Assembly (NCBI RefSeq): GCF_006440675.2
Contig: NZ_CP083951.1
Span: 4,931,501 to 4,995,500, forward strand
Reading direction: 5' to 3'
DNA: 64,000 nucleotides
From: Mesorhizobium sp. B2-8-5
GTDB lineage: Bacteria > Pseudomonadota > Alphaproteobacteria > Rhizobiales > Rhizobiaceae
Both the position numbers and the translations under genes were made by a program. Positions 7,913-15,692 of this stretch are shown here, one piece after another. A model generated the notes under the pieces. That model was not told the origin of the DNA, did no database searches, and saw only the letters and a program-made list of their open reading frames with translations. Numbering within the stretch: the stretch's first letter is position 1; every line of letters starts with the position of its first letter.

Positions 7913-8782
7913 ATGGACGAATACACCCCGCCGAAAGTCTGGACCTGGAACAAGCCCAATGGTGGTCAGTTCGCCTCGATCAACCGGCCGATCGCGGGCC
8001 CGACGCATGAGAAGGAACTGCCGGTCGGCAAGCACCCGCTGCAGCTCTATTCACTGGCCACGCCCAACGGCCAGAAGGTTACGATCATGCTGGAGGAGTT
8101 GCTGGCGCTCGGCCACAAGGGCGCAGAGTATGATGCCTGGCTGATCAAGATCGGCGACGGCGACCAGTTCGGCAGCGGATTCGTCGGGGTCAACCCGAAC
8201 TCGAAGATCCCGGCGCTGATGGACCGCAGCGAGCCGAAGCCGGTGCGCGTGTTCGAATCCGGCTCGATCCTCACCTATCTCGCCGAAAAATTCGGCGCGT
8301 TCCTGCCGACCGAGCGCGCGGCGCGCGCGGAAACCTTCTCGTGGCTGTTCTGGCAGATGGGCTCGGCGCCCTATCTCGGCGGCGGCTTCGGCCATTTCTA
8401 CGCCTATGCGCCGCACAAGATCGAATATGCCATCGACCGCTTCGCCATGGAGACCAAGCGGCAGATGGACGTGCTCGACCGCCGCCTGGCCGAGAGCGAG
8501 TATCTTGCCGGCCCCGACTACACCATCGCCGACATGGCGGTGTGGCCCTGGTATGGCGGGCTGGCCAAGGGCCGCAGCTACAACGACGCCGCGCAGTTCC
8601 TCTCGGTGCATGAATACAAGAACGTGCAGCGCTGGGCCGACGCGATCGACGCCAGGCCGGCGGTAAGCCGCGGCCGCATGGTCAACCGCATGTCCGGCGA
8701 TCCGGCCTTCCAGCTGCGCGAGCGCCACGACGCCAGCGACTTCGAGACGAAGACGCAGGATAAGCTGGAGGCGGCGGAGTAA
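7913..8782 (+). CDS. yghU: YghU-type glutathione S-transferase / disulfide-bond reductase
   Basis: A 289-residue protein, nearly the same length as E. coli YghU (Nu class). The N-terminal thioredoxin-like domain contains LYSLATPNGQKVTIMLEEL with the Thr-Pro-Asn active-site area, NPNSKIPAL with the cis-proline, and FESGSILTYLAEKFG for the glutathione gamma-glutamyl group. The all-helical C-terminal domain has GPDYTIADMAVWPW. It should use two glutathiones to reduce disulfides or organic hydroperoxides in the cytoplasm. The ATG at 7913 matches the family start. It is a single gene flanked by intergenic repeats. Confidence 0.88.
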   Translation: MDEYTPPKVWTWNKPNGGQFASINRPIAGPTHEKELPVGKHPLQLYSLATPNGQKVTIMLEELLALGHKGAEYDAWLIKIGDGDQFGSGFVGVNPNSKIPALMDRSEPKPVRVFESGSILTYLAEKFGAFLPTERAARAETFSWLFWQMGSAPYLGGGFGHFYAYAPHKIEYAIDRFAMETKRQMDVLDRRLAESEYLAGPDYTIADMAVWPWYGGLAKGRSYNDAAQFLSVHEYKNVQRWADAIDARPAVSRGRMVNRMSGDPAFQLRERHDASDFETKTQDKLEAAE

Positions 8783-8788
8783 GGGTTA

Positions 8789-8812
8789 ATCTCCCTTCTT
8801 GAGGGGAGATTG
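8789..8812. repeat. Short family-1 palindromic repeat
   Basis: TCTCCCTTCTTGAGGGGAGA between two convergent genes; the short palindrome form of the repeat family seen throughout the window. It may serve as a terminator for both. Confidence 0.6.
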
Positions 8813-8813
8813 G

Positions 8814-9362
8814 CTACCTCCCGAATGTATACGTCACACTCGCCACGCCGAGCGCGGAGCTCTTGGCGGCGACCGAGACCATGTCCGGTAACGGATTGTC
8901 CGGCGTACGCAGCGTCTTTTCGCCCAGTGCATAGAGCGTAAAGACATAGTGATGCTGGCCGCTGCCCGGCGGCGGGCATGGGCCGAAATAGCCGGCGCGG
9001 CCGACGCCGCCCTTGCCGAGCACCGCCCCCTTGGGCATGCGCTTGCCGCTCTGCGCGCCGGCGCCTTCTTTCAGACCCTTGGCGCTCGCCGGGATGTTCC
9101 AGGCCAGCCAGTGCCAGAAACCCTTGCCGCCATTGGCGTCGGTGTCGAACATGGTCAGCGCGTAACTCTTGGTGCCGGCGGGCGGATCCTTCCAGGCAAG
9201 GGCGATCGAGATGCTTTGCCCACCGCAGCCGGGCTTGTCGCCGAGATATTTCGCGTCCCATTTGCTGTCCGAAACCGACGGGCTGGAGATCTCGAAGGCC
9301 GCCGCATGGCCGGCGGAGGCGACAAGGACAAGCATGATGAAGCCGAGACGCAAGGTTGTCAT
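8814..9362 (-). CDS. Exported YbhB/YbcL (PEBP/RKIP) family protein
   Basis: A 182-residue protein with a signal peptide (about 1-22, ending GHAAA). The phosphatidylethanolamine-binding fold is marked by LTMFDTDANGGKGFWHWLAWNIPA, PCPPPGSGQHHYVFTLYAL and the paired cysteines. This matches the bacterial YbhB/YbcL family, homologous to eukaryotic Raf-kinase inhibitor protein; the bacterial role is not settled. The ATG at 9362 has GGAGG at ideal spacing. The export signal places it in the periplasm, as in YbcL. Confidence 0.85.
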   Translation of the reverse strand: MTTLRLGFIMLVLVASAGHAAAFEISSPSVSDSKWDAKYLGDKPGCGGQSISIALAWKDPPAGTKSYALTMFDTDANGGKGFWHWLAWNIPASAKGLKEGAGAQSGKRMPKGAVLGKGGVGRAGYFGPCPPPGSGQHHYVFTLYALGEKTLRTPDNPLPDMVSVAAKSSALGVASVTYTFGR

Positions 9363-9443
9363 TTGATCCTCCCTGAAGAACGCAGCGTAGCGGAAAAGCG
9401 GCCCGAAAAAGGGCAAGCTGCCGCGACCGCCTGCCTGGACAAC

Positions 9444-9476
9444 AAAAAAAGCCCCGCCGGTGGAGGCCGTCGGGGC
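9444..9476 (-). terminator. Rho-independent terminator behind the aminotransferase gene
   Basis: On the minus strand a 10-base stem (GCCCCGACGG with CCGGCGGGGC, one mismatch) is followed by seven Ts. It lies about 150 bases after the aminotransferase stop; the bases between show no gene. Confidence 0.85.
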
Positions 9477-9628
9477 TCTTCGTTCGGACCATGGAGGTGG
9501 GACCCCAAGGTCGGGTCGATCCAGGGGGTGTTGGATCGGTAGCGACACTAGCCGAGGAATCGGCCCCGCGGACAATCACGGCTGCGCACTACCAATCACG
9601 CCTGCGCGAGAATGAGGTGATAGCCGGC

Positions 9629-10855
9629 TTACCCCCGCAGCAGCTTCGCCAGTCTCGGCACGCCTTCGTTCACCGCGCGGTCGTCGGCAAGGGTGAACGA
9701 CATGCGCAGCGTGTTGCGGCCGGTGCCGTCGGCGTAGAAGGCGTTGCCCGGCACGAAGGCGACGCGCGCATCCTTGACCGAGCGCGCCAAAAGTTCGGTG
9801 GCGTCAGCGCCATCCGGCAGCGTCAGCCAGACGAACATGCCGCCGTCCGGGCGGCTCCAGGAAATACCGTCGGGCATGTTGGCTTCCAGCGCCGAAAGCA
9901 GCGCGTCCCGGCGCTTGCGGTAGGCGCCGATCAGCTTGTCCACCTGGGCATCGAAGATGGTCTCGGCGACCCGGTGCATGACGATCTGGTTGATCGAGGG
10001 GCTGTGCAGGTCGGATGCCTGCTTCATCAGCACCAGCTTTTCCACGACATGGCGCGGCGCGCAGACCCAGCCGACGCGCATGCCGGGCGACAGTATCTTC
10101 GAAAACGAGCCGCAATAGAGCGTGCGCGCATGATCGATGCCGCCGGAGCGGGCGCAGTCGAGCGCCAGGATCGGCGGCACGCCTTCGCCGTCATAGCGCA
10201 GCGCGCGGTAGGCCGCGTCCTCGATGACGGCGATGTCGAGTTCGCCGGCAAGGTCGAGCACCGCCTCGCGCTGCTTGGCGTCCAGCGTGTTGCCGGTCGG
10301 GTTGGCGAAATCCGGCACCAGATAGGCGAACTTCACCTTGCCGCCCCCTTTGGAAAAAGCAGAGGGGGCGGCCGCCGCGGCGCAATAAGCCTCCGGCGTC
10401 ATGTTGCCGCCGGCCGGGTTGAGCCGGTCGTAGCGCGGCTCGTAGGCGTTGAAGGCCTGCAGCGCGCCGAGATAGGTCGGCCAGGTGACCAAGGCCGTGT
10501 CGCCGGGCGACAGGAACAGCTTGCCGAGATAGTCGAGCCCCTGCTGCGAGCCGGAGGTGATGAAGATGTTGCCCTCGTCGCACGGGACACCGAGCTTGCC
10601 CATTTCACCGGCCAGCCATTTGCGCAGCGGCAGGAAACCTTCGCTGACCTGGTACTGCAGCGCGGCCCCCGCCTCCTTGCCGCCCAGCACAGCCTGGTAG
10701 GCATCGGCGATGGCTTCGGCCGGAAACAGCGACGGGTCGGGAATGCCGCCGGCGAAGGAGATGATGTCCGGCTGGTCGAGCAGCTTCAACAGCTCGCGGA
10801 TTTCCGAAGCCTTCATGCGCGAGGAGCGCGAGGCCAGAAGATTCAACAGGGTCAA
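9629..10855 (-). CDS. PLP-dependent aminotransferase, class I/II (2-aminoadipate/aromatic type)
   Basis: A 408-residue fold-type I enzyme. Landmarks are ISFAGGIPDPSLFP at the N-terminus, TSGSQQGLDYLGKLFL, YLVPDFANPTGNTL with the PLP-contacting Asn/Asp region, and GSFSKILSPGMRVGW holding the Schiff-base lysine. The pattern fits the LysN/alpha-aminoadipate-like group, which also lacks the DNA-binding domain of MocR regulators. It moves an amino group between an amino acid and 2-oxoglutarate or pyruvate. The TTG start at 10855 follows GGGAGG by six bases, and no ATG is available nearby. A palindromic operator lies just upstream at 10880. Confidence 0.87.
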   Translation of the reverse strand: MTLLNLLASRSSRMKASEIRELLKLLDQPDIISFAGGIPDPSLFPAEAIADAYQAVLGGKEAGAALQYQVSEGFLPLRKWLAGEMGKLGVPCDEGNIFITSGSQQGLDYLGKLFLSPGDTALVTWPTYLGALQAFNAYEPRYDRLNPAGGNMTPEAYCAAAAAPSAFSKGGGKVKFAYLVPDFANPTGNTLDAKQREAVLDLAGELDIAVIEDAAYRALRYDGEGVPPILALDCARSGGIDHARTLYCGSFSKILSPGMRVGWVCAPRHVVEKLVLMKQASDLHSPSINQIVMHRVAETIFDAQVDKLIGAYRKRRDALLSALEANMPDGISWSRPDGGMFVWLTLPDGADATELLARSVKDARVAFVPGNAFYADGTGRNTLRMSFTLADDRAVNEGVPRLAKLLRG

Positions 10856-10879
10856 GGCGCACCTCCCGCAGTGCTTATT

Positions 10880-10900
10880 TAGGTCAGCTTGGTTGACCTA
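10880..10900. promoter_or_regulatory. Operator-like palindrome TAGGTCA-N7-TGACCTA
   Basis: Perfect 7-base arms with a 7-base spacer, 25 bases upstream of the aminotransferase start and within the divergent region shared with the sulfotransferase gene. The 14-base half-site period suits a dimeric regulator such as a GntR or Lrp-type protein. No regulator gene is adjacent. Confidence 0.6.
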
Positions 10901-11087
10901 TTATCAGGCCGCGCCTTTCGCGTGAATACACAAAACGGCCATGGCGCATCGTCCAGGCGACATTTGGTCCACAAAACTTGTGCGACGCTAATGGAAAGCC
11001 ATTGCGCGATCGGCCGGCCGGGCGCACGATCACGGCCAAAGAACCGGAAGCCGAGAGAAAATCAATCCGGACCAAGGGGGGACGCGC

Positions 11088-11828
11088 ATGACACTCGAAG
11101 TCATCGGGGCCGGTTTCGGCCGCACCGGCACGTGGTCGACTTTCGCCGCGCTGAACCGGCTGGGCTTTCCGAGCTACCATATGCAGGAAGTCATCATCAA
11201 CAAGGCCAACAAGGGCCACCTCGACTTCTGGCGCAAGGTGGCGAATAGCCCGCCGGGCAGCCAGCACGACTGGAACCGGGTCTTTTCCAACTACCGGGCG
11301 ACCGTCGACAATCCGGGCTGCTGCGTGTGGCGCGAGCTGATGGCCGCTTATCCCGACGCTAAAGTGCTGTTGACGCTGCATCCGCGCGGAGGCGAAGCCT
11401 GGTATGACAGCACAATCGACACGATCTACTTCACCGAGAACGTCTGGCAATTTAAAGTGCTGGAATGGCTCACACCCTTCGGCCGCAAGTTCGGCGATAT
11501 GTCGCGCAAGCTGATCTGGGGCCGAACGCTGAAGGGCGTGATGAACGACCGCGATAAAGCGGTGGCGCGCTACAATTCCTATATCGACGAGGTGAAGGCG
11601 GCGGTGCCGCCGGAGAAGCTTTTGGTGTTCAAGGTCAGCGACGGCTGGGCGCCGCTTTGCGATTTCCTCGGGGTCGCGCTGCCCAACGAGCCCTTCCCCA
11701 ATCTCAACGACCGCGCCAGCATCAAGAAGATCATCAACGAGATGATCATGGGATCCTATCTGATGCTTGCCGGCGTTGCGGTCCTGATCGCGCTGGCGGT
11801 CGGCGGTTTATGGTGGTGGCTGGGATAG
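11088..11828 (+). CDS. Sulfotransferase-family protein with C-terminal membrane anchor
   Basis: A 246-residue protein. The N-terminal VIGAGFGRTGTWSTFAAL is the 5'-phosphosulfate loop of PAPS-dependent sulfotransferases, and AKVLLTLHPRGGEAWYDS corresponds to the 3'-phosphate motif, where the usual Arg-Asp is replaced by HPRG. Residues about 222-243 are a hydrophobic helix (MLAGVAVLIALAVGGLWWWLG), so the enzyme is probably tail-anchored with its catalytic part cytoplasmic. The acceptor is unknown. The ATG is preceded by GGGGG. Similar short sulfotransferases occur widely in bacteria as sulfotransfer_4 proteins. Confidence 0.8.
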   Translation: MTLEVIGAGFGRTGTWSTFAALNRLGFPSYHMQEVIINKANKGHLDFWRKVANSPPGSQHDWNRVFSNYRATVDNPGCCVWRELMAAYPDAKVLLTLHPRGGEAWYDSTIDTIYFTENVWQFKVLEWLTPFGRKFGDMSRKLIWGRTLKGVMNDRDKAVARYNSYIDEVKAAVPPEKLLVFKVSDGWAPLCDFLGVALPNEPFPNLNDRASIKKIINEMIMGSYLMLAGVAVLIALAVGGLWWWLG

Positions 11829-11869
11829 CAACCCCCGATCCGTCTGCCAGTGCCCGCAGGCGGCCGCGA

Positions 11870-12028
11870 TCAGAACGGCAACCGGATCTCGTCGAGGTGG
11901 TTCGACTGTTCCGGCCAGCCAATGTCCTTTTGGACCTCCGCCGGCAGTTCGTTCAGCTGACGCGTCGTGCGGCGGCGCTTGCTGGCCCGCTCGAAGGCGG
12001 CGCGGATTCGGTTAAGACTTTTGAACAT
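11870..12028 (-). CDS. DUF1127 small arginine-rich protein
   Basis: A 52-residue protein beginning MFKSLNRIRAAFERASKRRR. The pattern RRTTRQLNELPAEVQKDIGWP followed by an acidic/hydrophobic tail is the DUF1127 (YjiS-like) signature, in which a Tyr/Leu-Asp-Ile-Gly turn follows an Arg-rich helix. Members in alphaproteobacteria are small RNA-linked or stress-linked proteins, with roles in RNA turnover and phosphate or carbon metabolism reported for some. TGGAGA lies 7 bases before the ATG. The gene is too short for most length cut-offs. It lies 255 bases beyond a RiPP-like gene on the same strand, with nothing recognisable between. Confidence 0.8.
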   Translation of the reverse strand: MFKSLNRIRAAFERASKRRRTTRQLNELPAEVQKDIGWPEQSNHLDEIRLPF

Positions 12029-12283
12029 GGAAATCTCCATAGATCAGCGGCGGAAAACCGGTGCCGCCTCTTCCCGGTGCCGCTTTTGCGATGCGTCTGT
12101 AACCGGTGGATTGCGCGCGAACGGTGAAATGCTTCACGAAACCGGAGGGGCTTGAAACATATGCATGCAAACTAATTTGTGGGATCGACCATGCGGCGGC
12201 GCGCCAGTCGCCGGACTGCGTGCCTGCAATGTCGGACGCTTGGTCTTATCGCCGATACATTCAGCCGAGAGGAACGGCGCGCT

Positions 12284-12382
12284 TTACTCCGGCGCCTGCG
12301 AATCCGATCCGGCCTGCTGCGCGGTCCGCGCCGAGAGCCGGCCTTTACGGACGAGCGTCGGCTTTGAATATTCTTTCTTCAT
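12284..12382 (-). CDS. RiPP-like precursor peptide A (lasso-type leader)
   Basis: A 32-residue peptide, MKKEYSKPTLVRKGRLSART followed by AQQAGSDSQAPE. The first 20 residues match the lasso leader rule YxxPxLxxxGxxxxxT exactly (Tyr5, Pro8, Leu10, Gly14, Thr20). Four similar genes lie at 26-28 kb. If cleavage follows the lasso rule (two residues after Thr), the core would be QQAGSDSQAPE, with Asp at position 6 and Glu at 11, not the usual Gly1 with acid at 7-9. GGGGA precedes the ATG by 7 bases, and TTGACA lies 48 bases before it. No modification enzyme is nearby. The coding call is strong because of family conservation; the RiPP assignment is inference. Confidence 0.75.
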   Translation of the reverse strand: MKKEYSKPTLVRKGRLSARTAQQAGSDSQAPE

Positions 12383-12430
12383 GGCCAAGTCCCCAAGCTG
12401 CACGGAAACGTGCGGCATCCGAATAGACGT

Positions 12431-12436
12431 TGTCAA
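12431..12436 (-). promoter_or_regulatory. -35-like TTGACA of RiPP-like gene A
   Basis: A TTGACA hexamer on the minus strand, 48 bases before the ATG of gene A. The same hexamer occurs 52 and 47 bases before genes B and E. No clear -10 hexamer is visible. Confidence 0.5.
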
Positions 12437-12466
12437 GCGAAGGCCCGCCTTCCAGGAGACGACGTC

Positions 12467-13675
12467 CTACGCCGCCACCTTCCCGCCTCGCGCCACTTCC
12501 CTGCCCGCGCGATAGACGGTGCGCTCCTTCGGCACAGCGACCACCGCTTCCGGGACATGCTCTGCCTTCAGCGCGACGAAATCCGCCTTGGCGCCGACGG
12601 CGATGTTGTAGCCCTCGAGCCCGAGCGCCTTGGCGCCGGCATGGCTCACCACGTCGTAAGCGGCTTCCAGTTCCCGGTCCTCGTAGAAGCCGGAGCGGTA
12701 GCCGATCATGTTGGCGCGGTTGAGCATGTCGCCATCGCCATAGGGCCACCACGAATCGCGGATGTTGTCGGAGCCGGCGAAGACCGTGACGCCCGCCTTG
12801 CGCAGCGCGGCCACCGGCGGGAAAGGATGATCGCCGGGCGCGTTGGTCATGATGGCGACGCCGGCGGCAGCGATCCGCTCGCCGGCTCCGGCCAACGCAT
12901 CGGCGGAGATGTCGCCCAACCCGTAGGCGTGGCTGACGGCGACTTTTCCCTGCATGCCCAGTGCCGCGGTCCGGGCGACGATCTCCTCGATCTCGAACAG
13001 GCCAAGCGTGCCGCGGTCATGCAGGTGGATGTCGACGCCGGCGCCGTGCTTTTCGGCAAGGCCGAAGACGACATCGAGATGGCCTTTCACATCGCGGTCG
13101 AAGCTTGCCGGATCGAGCCCGCCGATCAGGTCGCAGCCGAGCTTGAGCGCCTCGTCGAGCAGCTCCGCGGTGCCTGGCGAGGACAGAATGCCGCTCTGCG
13201 GGAAGGCGACGAGTTGGATGTCGATCAAGTCGCGGTATTTCTCCCGCACGCCAAGGATCGTCTCGACATGCTTCAGCCCGACCGCGGCGTCGACCATGAC
13301 ATGGCTGCGCATGGTAAGGCTGCCATTGCCGACGCAGAGCTCGAGCTGGCTTTTCGCGCGCTCTTCCATCGGCGCGGCCTGCTCGAGATTGCGCATCTGG
13401 AAGGCGACCCGCTCGCGCACGTCAAAACCATTGGTGCAGGGAATGTGCGGGCGCCAGGCATCGCCATAGAAGGAGGTGTCGAGATGGATATGACCCTCGA
13501 CGAAAGCCGGCAGCACGAGTTGGCCGGCGAGATCGATGGCGCCAGCCGGCGGCGTCGTCGCATTGGCTGCAGGCACGATGGCGCTGAAACGGCCGCCGGC
13601 GACGGCGAGGTCAGCGACCGTGCCGTCGGCAAGCCTGGCGTTGAGAAAATGAGTCTGGTCCACGATGCAATCCAT
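12467..13675 (-). CDS. Amidohydrolase, cytosine deaminase-like
   Basis: A 402-residue metal-dependent hydrolase. The TIM-barrel metal site is traced by VEGHIHLD, the mid-barrel DIHLHDRG, VAVSHAYGLG and the late FAGSDNIRDSWWP with the catalytic Asp. Flanking beta-sandwich segments (IDLAGQLVLPAF; IAVGAKADFVAL) are complete. This order matches cytosine deaminase and its relatives acting on pyrimidines or triazines, so a deaminated nitrogen heterocycle is the likely substrate. It is a single gene, separated from the GFA gene by 466 bases of repeats. Confidence 0.85.
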   Translation of the reverse strand: MDCIVDQTHFLNARLADGTVADLAVAGGRFSAIVPAANATTPPAGAIDLAGQLVLPAFVEGHIHLDTSFYGDAWRPHIPCTNGFDVRERVAFQMRNLEQAAPMEERAKSQLELCVGNGSLTMRSHVMVDAAVGLKHVETILGVREKYRDLIDIQLVAFPQSGILSSPGTAELLDEALKLGCDLIGGLDPASFDRDVKGHLDVVFGLAEKHGAGVDIHLHDRGTLGLFEIEEIVARTAALGMQGKVAVSHAYGLGDISADALAGAGERIAAAGVAIMTNAPGDHPFPPVAALRKAGVTVFAGSDNIRDSWWPYGDGDMLNRANMIGYRSGFYEDRELEAAYDVVSHAGAKALGLEGYNIAVGAKADFVALKAEHVPEAVVAVPKERTVYRAGREVARGGKVAA

Positions 13676-13734
13676 TGAAAAGGAAAGCCTCAGTCGTCGC
13701 CGGCCGGGCGGACCAGGTCAATGCGGATCGAGGG

Positions 13735-13945
13735 AGAAAGTGTTTCGCCTTCGCCTTCTCCCCCTTGCGGGCCCCCTTGTGGGAGAAGGCGGATCGGCGC
13801 GCAGCGCCGAGACGGTTGCTGGAAGGAATGAGGCGCCGGTGGGGGCCGCACGGCCACGGCTGAGCAAGCGATATCGCCAGGCTGGAACACTCCTCATCCG
13901 ACCGAGCTTCGCTCGGCCACCTTCTCCCAAAAAGGGAGAAGGAAA
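13735..13945. repeat. Composite family-1 palindromic repeats
   Basis: In the 466-base gap 13676-14141. Contains CTTCTCCCCCTTGCGGG, CCCCTTGTGGGAGAAGGCGG and, inverted, CACCTTCTCCCAAAAAGGGAGAAGG. The block also carries CGCGCAGCGCCGAGACGG. At least two elements appear joined. No gene is seen in this gap. Confidence 0.7.
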
Positions 13946-14141
13946 GAGCCGCCATATACCGTTTTCGCGGAAGTTTCAGCGGGCGGCAAATGTGCCATGA
14001 TGCAGTCTGCGGTATGAGGCCGCCGTGGTCGACGCGGACGCCCAAGCACATCCCCAACAATGCGCCCCCAACGGCCGCGTCGACCATGAACGGAAATGGC
14101 AACGGCGACCTCGCCGCTTTTTTGACCGGCCCCGCTTTTGG

Positions 14142-14597
14142 TCAGCCTTGCGTGCCGGCGTATTCGGCGACCAGCGGCTCATATTCCTCGAAGGACGGCA
14201 GCGCTTGGTAGCTGTGCGCGGCCGATGTCGTCGCCCAGGGCAATTTCTCACTGGTCCAGGTCTCGATGAAGGGCGCGAACCAGGCATGCTCGTCGAGCAT
14301 GGTCGGGCGCAGGTTGACGAACCAGTCGATCCCTTCCGGTCGGGTGAACATCCAGGTCATGCAATAGCCGCAGAAATAGTGTTTCGATGCGCCATGCAGG
14401 CCGCCGACCACCGGCTCGCCCTTGGTCACCTCGAAACCTTCCGAGGGGATTGCCGCGCTCAGCGAATAGGCGCTGGACGACATCGACTGGCAGCCGGTGC
14501 AATGGCAGGCCATGGTGAGCAGCGGCTTTGCCGAAATCTTCAGGCGCACGCGGCCGCAGCGGCAGCCGCCTTCGGCGGGAAGATCGAGGGTGGGCAA
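14142..14597 (-). CDS. GFA/CENP-V domain zinc protein
   Basis: A 151-residue protein of the glutathione-dependent formaldehyde-activating enzyme fold. Zinc-binding cysteines are seen as GGCRCG, ACHCTGCQ and FCGYC. Members bind zinc and, in a few cases, glutathione-hydroxymethyl adducts; most have unknown substrates. A TTG at 14597 starts LPTLDLPAEGGC and has AAGGAG six bases upstream. The longer frame to 14711 runs through a family-1 repeat and is rejected. It is followed closely on the same strand by no gene; the upstream neighbour is the isochorismatase gene. Confidence 0.8.
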   Translation of the reverse strand: MPTLDLPAEGGCRCGRVRLKISAKPLLTMACHCTGCQSMSSSAYSLSAAIPSEGFEVTKGEPVVGGLHGASKHYFCGYCMTWMFTRPEGIDWFVNLRPTMLDEHAWFAPFIETWTSEKLPWATTSAAHSYQALPSFEEYEPLVAEYAGTQG

Positions 14598-14624
14598 GAT
14601 AGGCTCCTTGGGTTGGGTTATTCC

Positions 14625-14697
14625 TTTTCCCCTTGCGGGAGAAGGTGTCGCCGAAGGCCACGGATAGGGGTGCTCCACAAGGGGAGAAGGAAGAAAG
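14625..14697. repeat. Family-1 palindromic repeat
   Basis: CCTTTTCCCCTTGCGGGAGAAGG, GTGTCGCCGAAGGCCACGGAT and CTCCACAAGGGGAGAAGG in order, the full form of the dispersed element, between two same-strand genes. Confidence 0.7.
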
Positions 14698-14700
14698 CGC

Positions 14701-15252
14701 TCAACTCCCAACCAGCTCCGCCGTGGTCGTCATCCGCGCGCCCTGCCCCTCGAAGGCCTCGTTGTGGCGAGCGATGATATCGGGCGCCTTCTCCTTCAGT
14801 GAATCCAGCGTCGAATGCGCGTCGGAGACCACGGTGACCCCAAGCCCCTCGGCGAAGGCTCCCTTCACGGTAGCGGCGACGCAGAAATCGGTCTGGGCGC
14901 CAAGAAGCACGACGTCGTCAGCACCCTGCCCCGCCACCCATTCGGCGAGGTCTGGGTTGGAGAAGGCGTTGCCGACGCTTTTGCCGAAGGTCGGTTCGTC
15001 GGCGGCCTGGCCGAGCAGCGGCCATACCGGCCAGCCGGAAGCGCCCGGCGCCAGCGGGTCGCCCTCCGGCCCGTCATGGCGGATGAACGCCACCTTGCGG
15101 CCGGAACGCCGCGCCCAGTCGATCAGCCTGCGGGCGCGCTCGGCGATCGTGTCGGCGTCGTGGATCGGCGGCTCGAAACGGCCGTCGAACATGTTGGTCT
15201 GCAGATCGATGACGATCAGCGGCGCAGCGGCGGAGGGGGCGGTCTCTGGCAT
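14701..15252 (-). CDS. Cysteine hydrolase of the isochorismatase/nicotinamidase superfamily
   Basis: A 183-residue hydrolase. The catalytic triad is legible: Asp in PLIVIDLQTNMFDG, Lys in TFGKSVGNAF and Cys in GAQTDFCVAATVKGA. The cis-peptide before the cysteine loop is also typical. It likely hydrolyses an amide or enol ether in the cytoplasm; substrate unknown. The start at 15252 (MPETAPSA) is used because sequence further upstream is a Pro-rich, unfamily extension lying over an MFS remnant on the other strand. No strong ribosome site is visible. Confidence 0.82.
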   Translation of the reverse strand: MPETAPSAAAPLIVIDLQTNMFDGRFEPPIHDADTIAERARRLIDWARRSGRKVAFIRHDGPEGDPLAPGASGWPVWPLLGQAADEPTFGKSVGNAFSNPDLAEWVAGQGADDVVLLGAQTDFCVAATVKGAFAEGLGVTVVSDAHSTLDSLKEKAPDIIARHNEAFEGQGARMTTTAELVGS

Positions 15253-15375
15253 GGCGGCGAAGATAGCGTGGGTGGGGGATGGGTCAAGAACAAGACAGGG
15301 CCGAAACGCACCATCCACGGCCGGGGCCGTCGAGGCCGGTGGCGCATGGCTGCCGTTGGTGCTGATAGGGCAAGC

Positions 15376-15615
15376 GCGGTGCTGCTCGATATCGGCGTCG
15401 TCGGCGAGCAGACGCTGGGCCGCCGTGCCGTCAATCTTTTGCAGCCGAAGGCACGTGGCCGCATCAACGGGCTGTTCGTCGGCATCTTCTTCATCGGCGG
15501 CGCAATCGGCTCGCTGCTGGCCGGCATTGCCTGGGCCTGGGGCGGCTGGAACGCGGTGTGCGCGGCCGGCGCGGTGTTCGGTGTGATGGCGCTAGTGGTG
15601 GACTGGCTGGAGTAG
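15376..15615 (+). pseudogene. C-terminal remnant of an MFS transporter
   Basis: The frame here reads LLDIGVVGEQTLGRRAVNLL, then ARGRINGLFVGIFFIGGAIG and AWAWGGWNAVCAAGAVFGVM, which are the last two transmembrane helices of a sugar/drug MFS exporter and its RGR loop. The upstream part of the frame shows no MFS sequence and there is no start, so only about 80 of the usual 390 residues survive. Confidence 0.65.
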
Positions 15616-15621
15616 CGCCGC

Positions 15622-15652
15622 ATCCTTCTCCCCCACAAGAGGGGAGATAACG
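15622..15652. repeat. Short family-1 palindromic repeat
   Basis: CCTTCTCCCCCACAAGAGGGGAGATAAC, following the MFS remnant and preceding a convergent gene end. Confidence 0.6.
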
Positions 15653-15692
15653 CGCCTCGCCGGTCTGTGCCGCCAATCGTCCTGCTATCCGC

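Noticed and set aside
9477..9628. Possible attenuator or riboswitch after the aminotransferase
   Set aside because: Apart from the terminator hairpin at 9444 no alternative structure or leader peptide with regulatory codons could be recognised.
12179..12367. Arg-rich 62-codon frame on the plus strand
   Set aside because: Antisense over RiPP-like gene A and intergenic DNA; low-complexity Arg/Leu content from high GC and no ribosome site or homology pattern.
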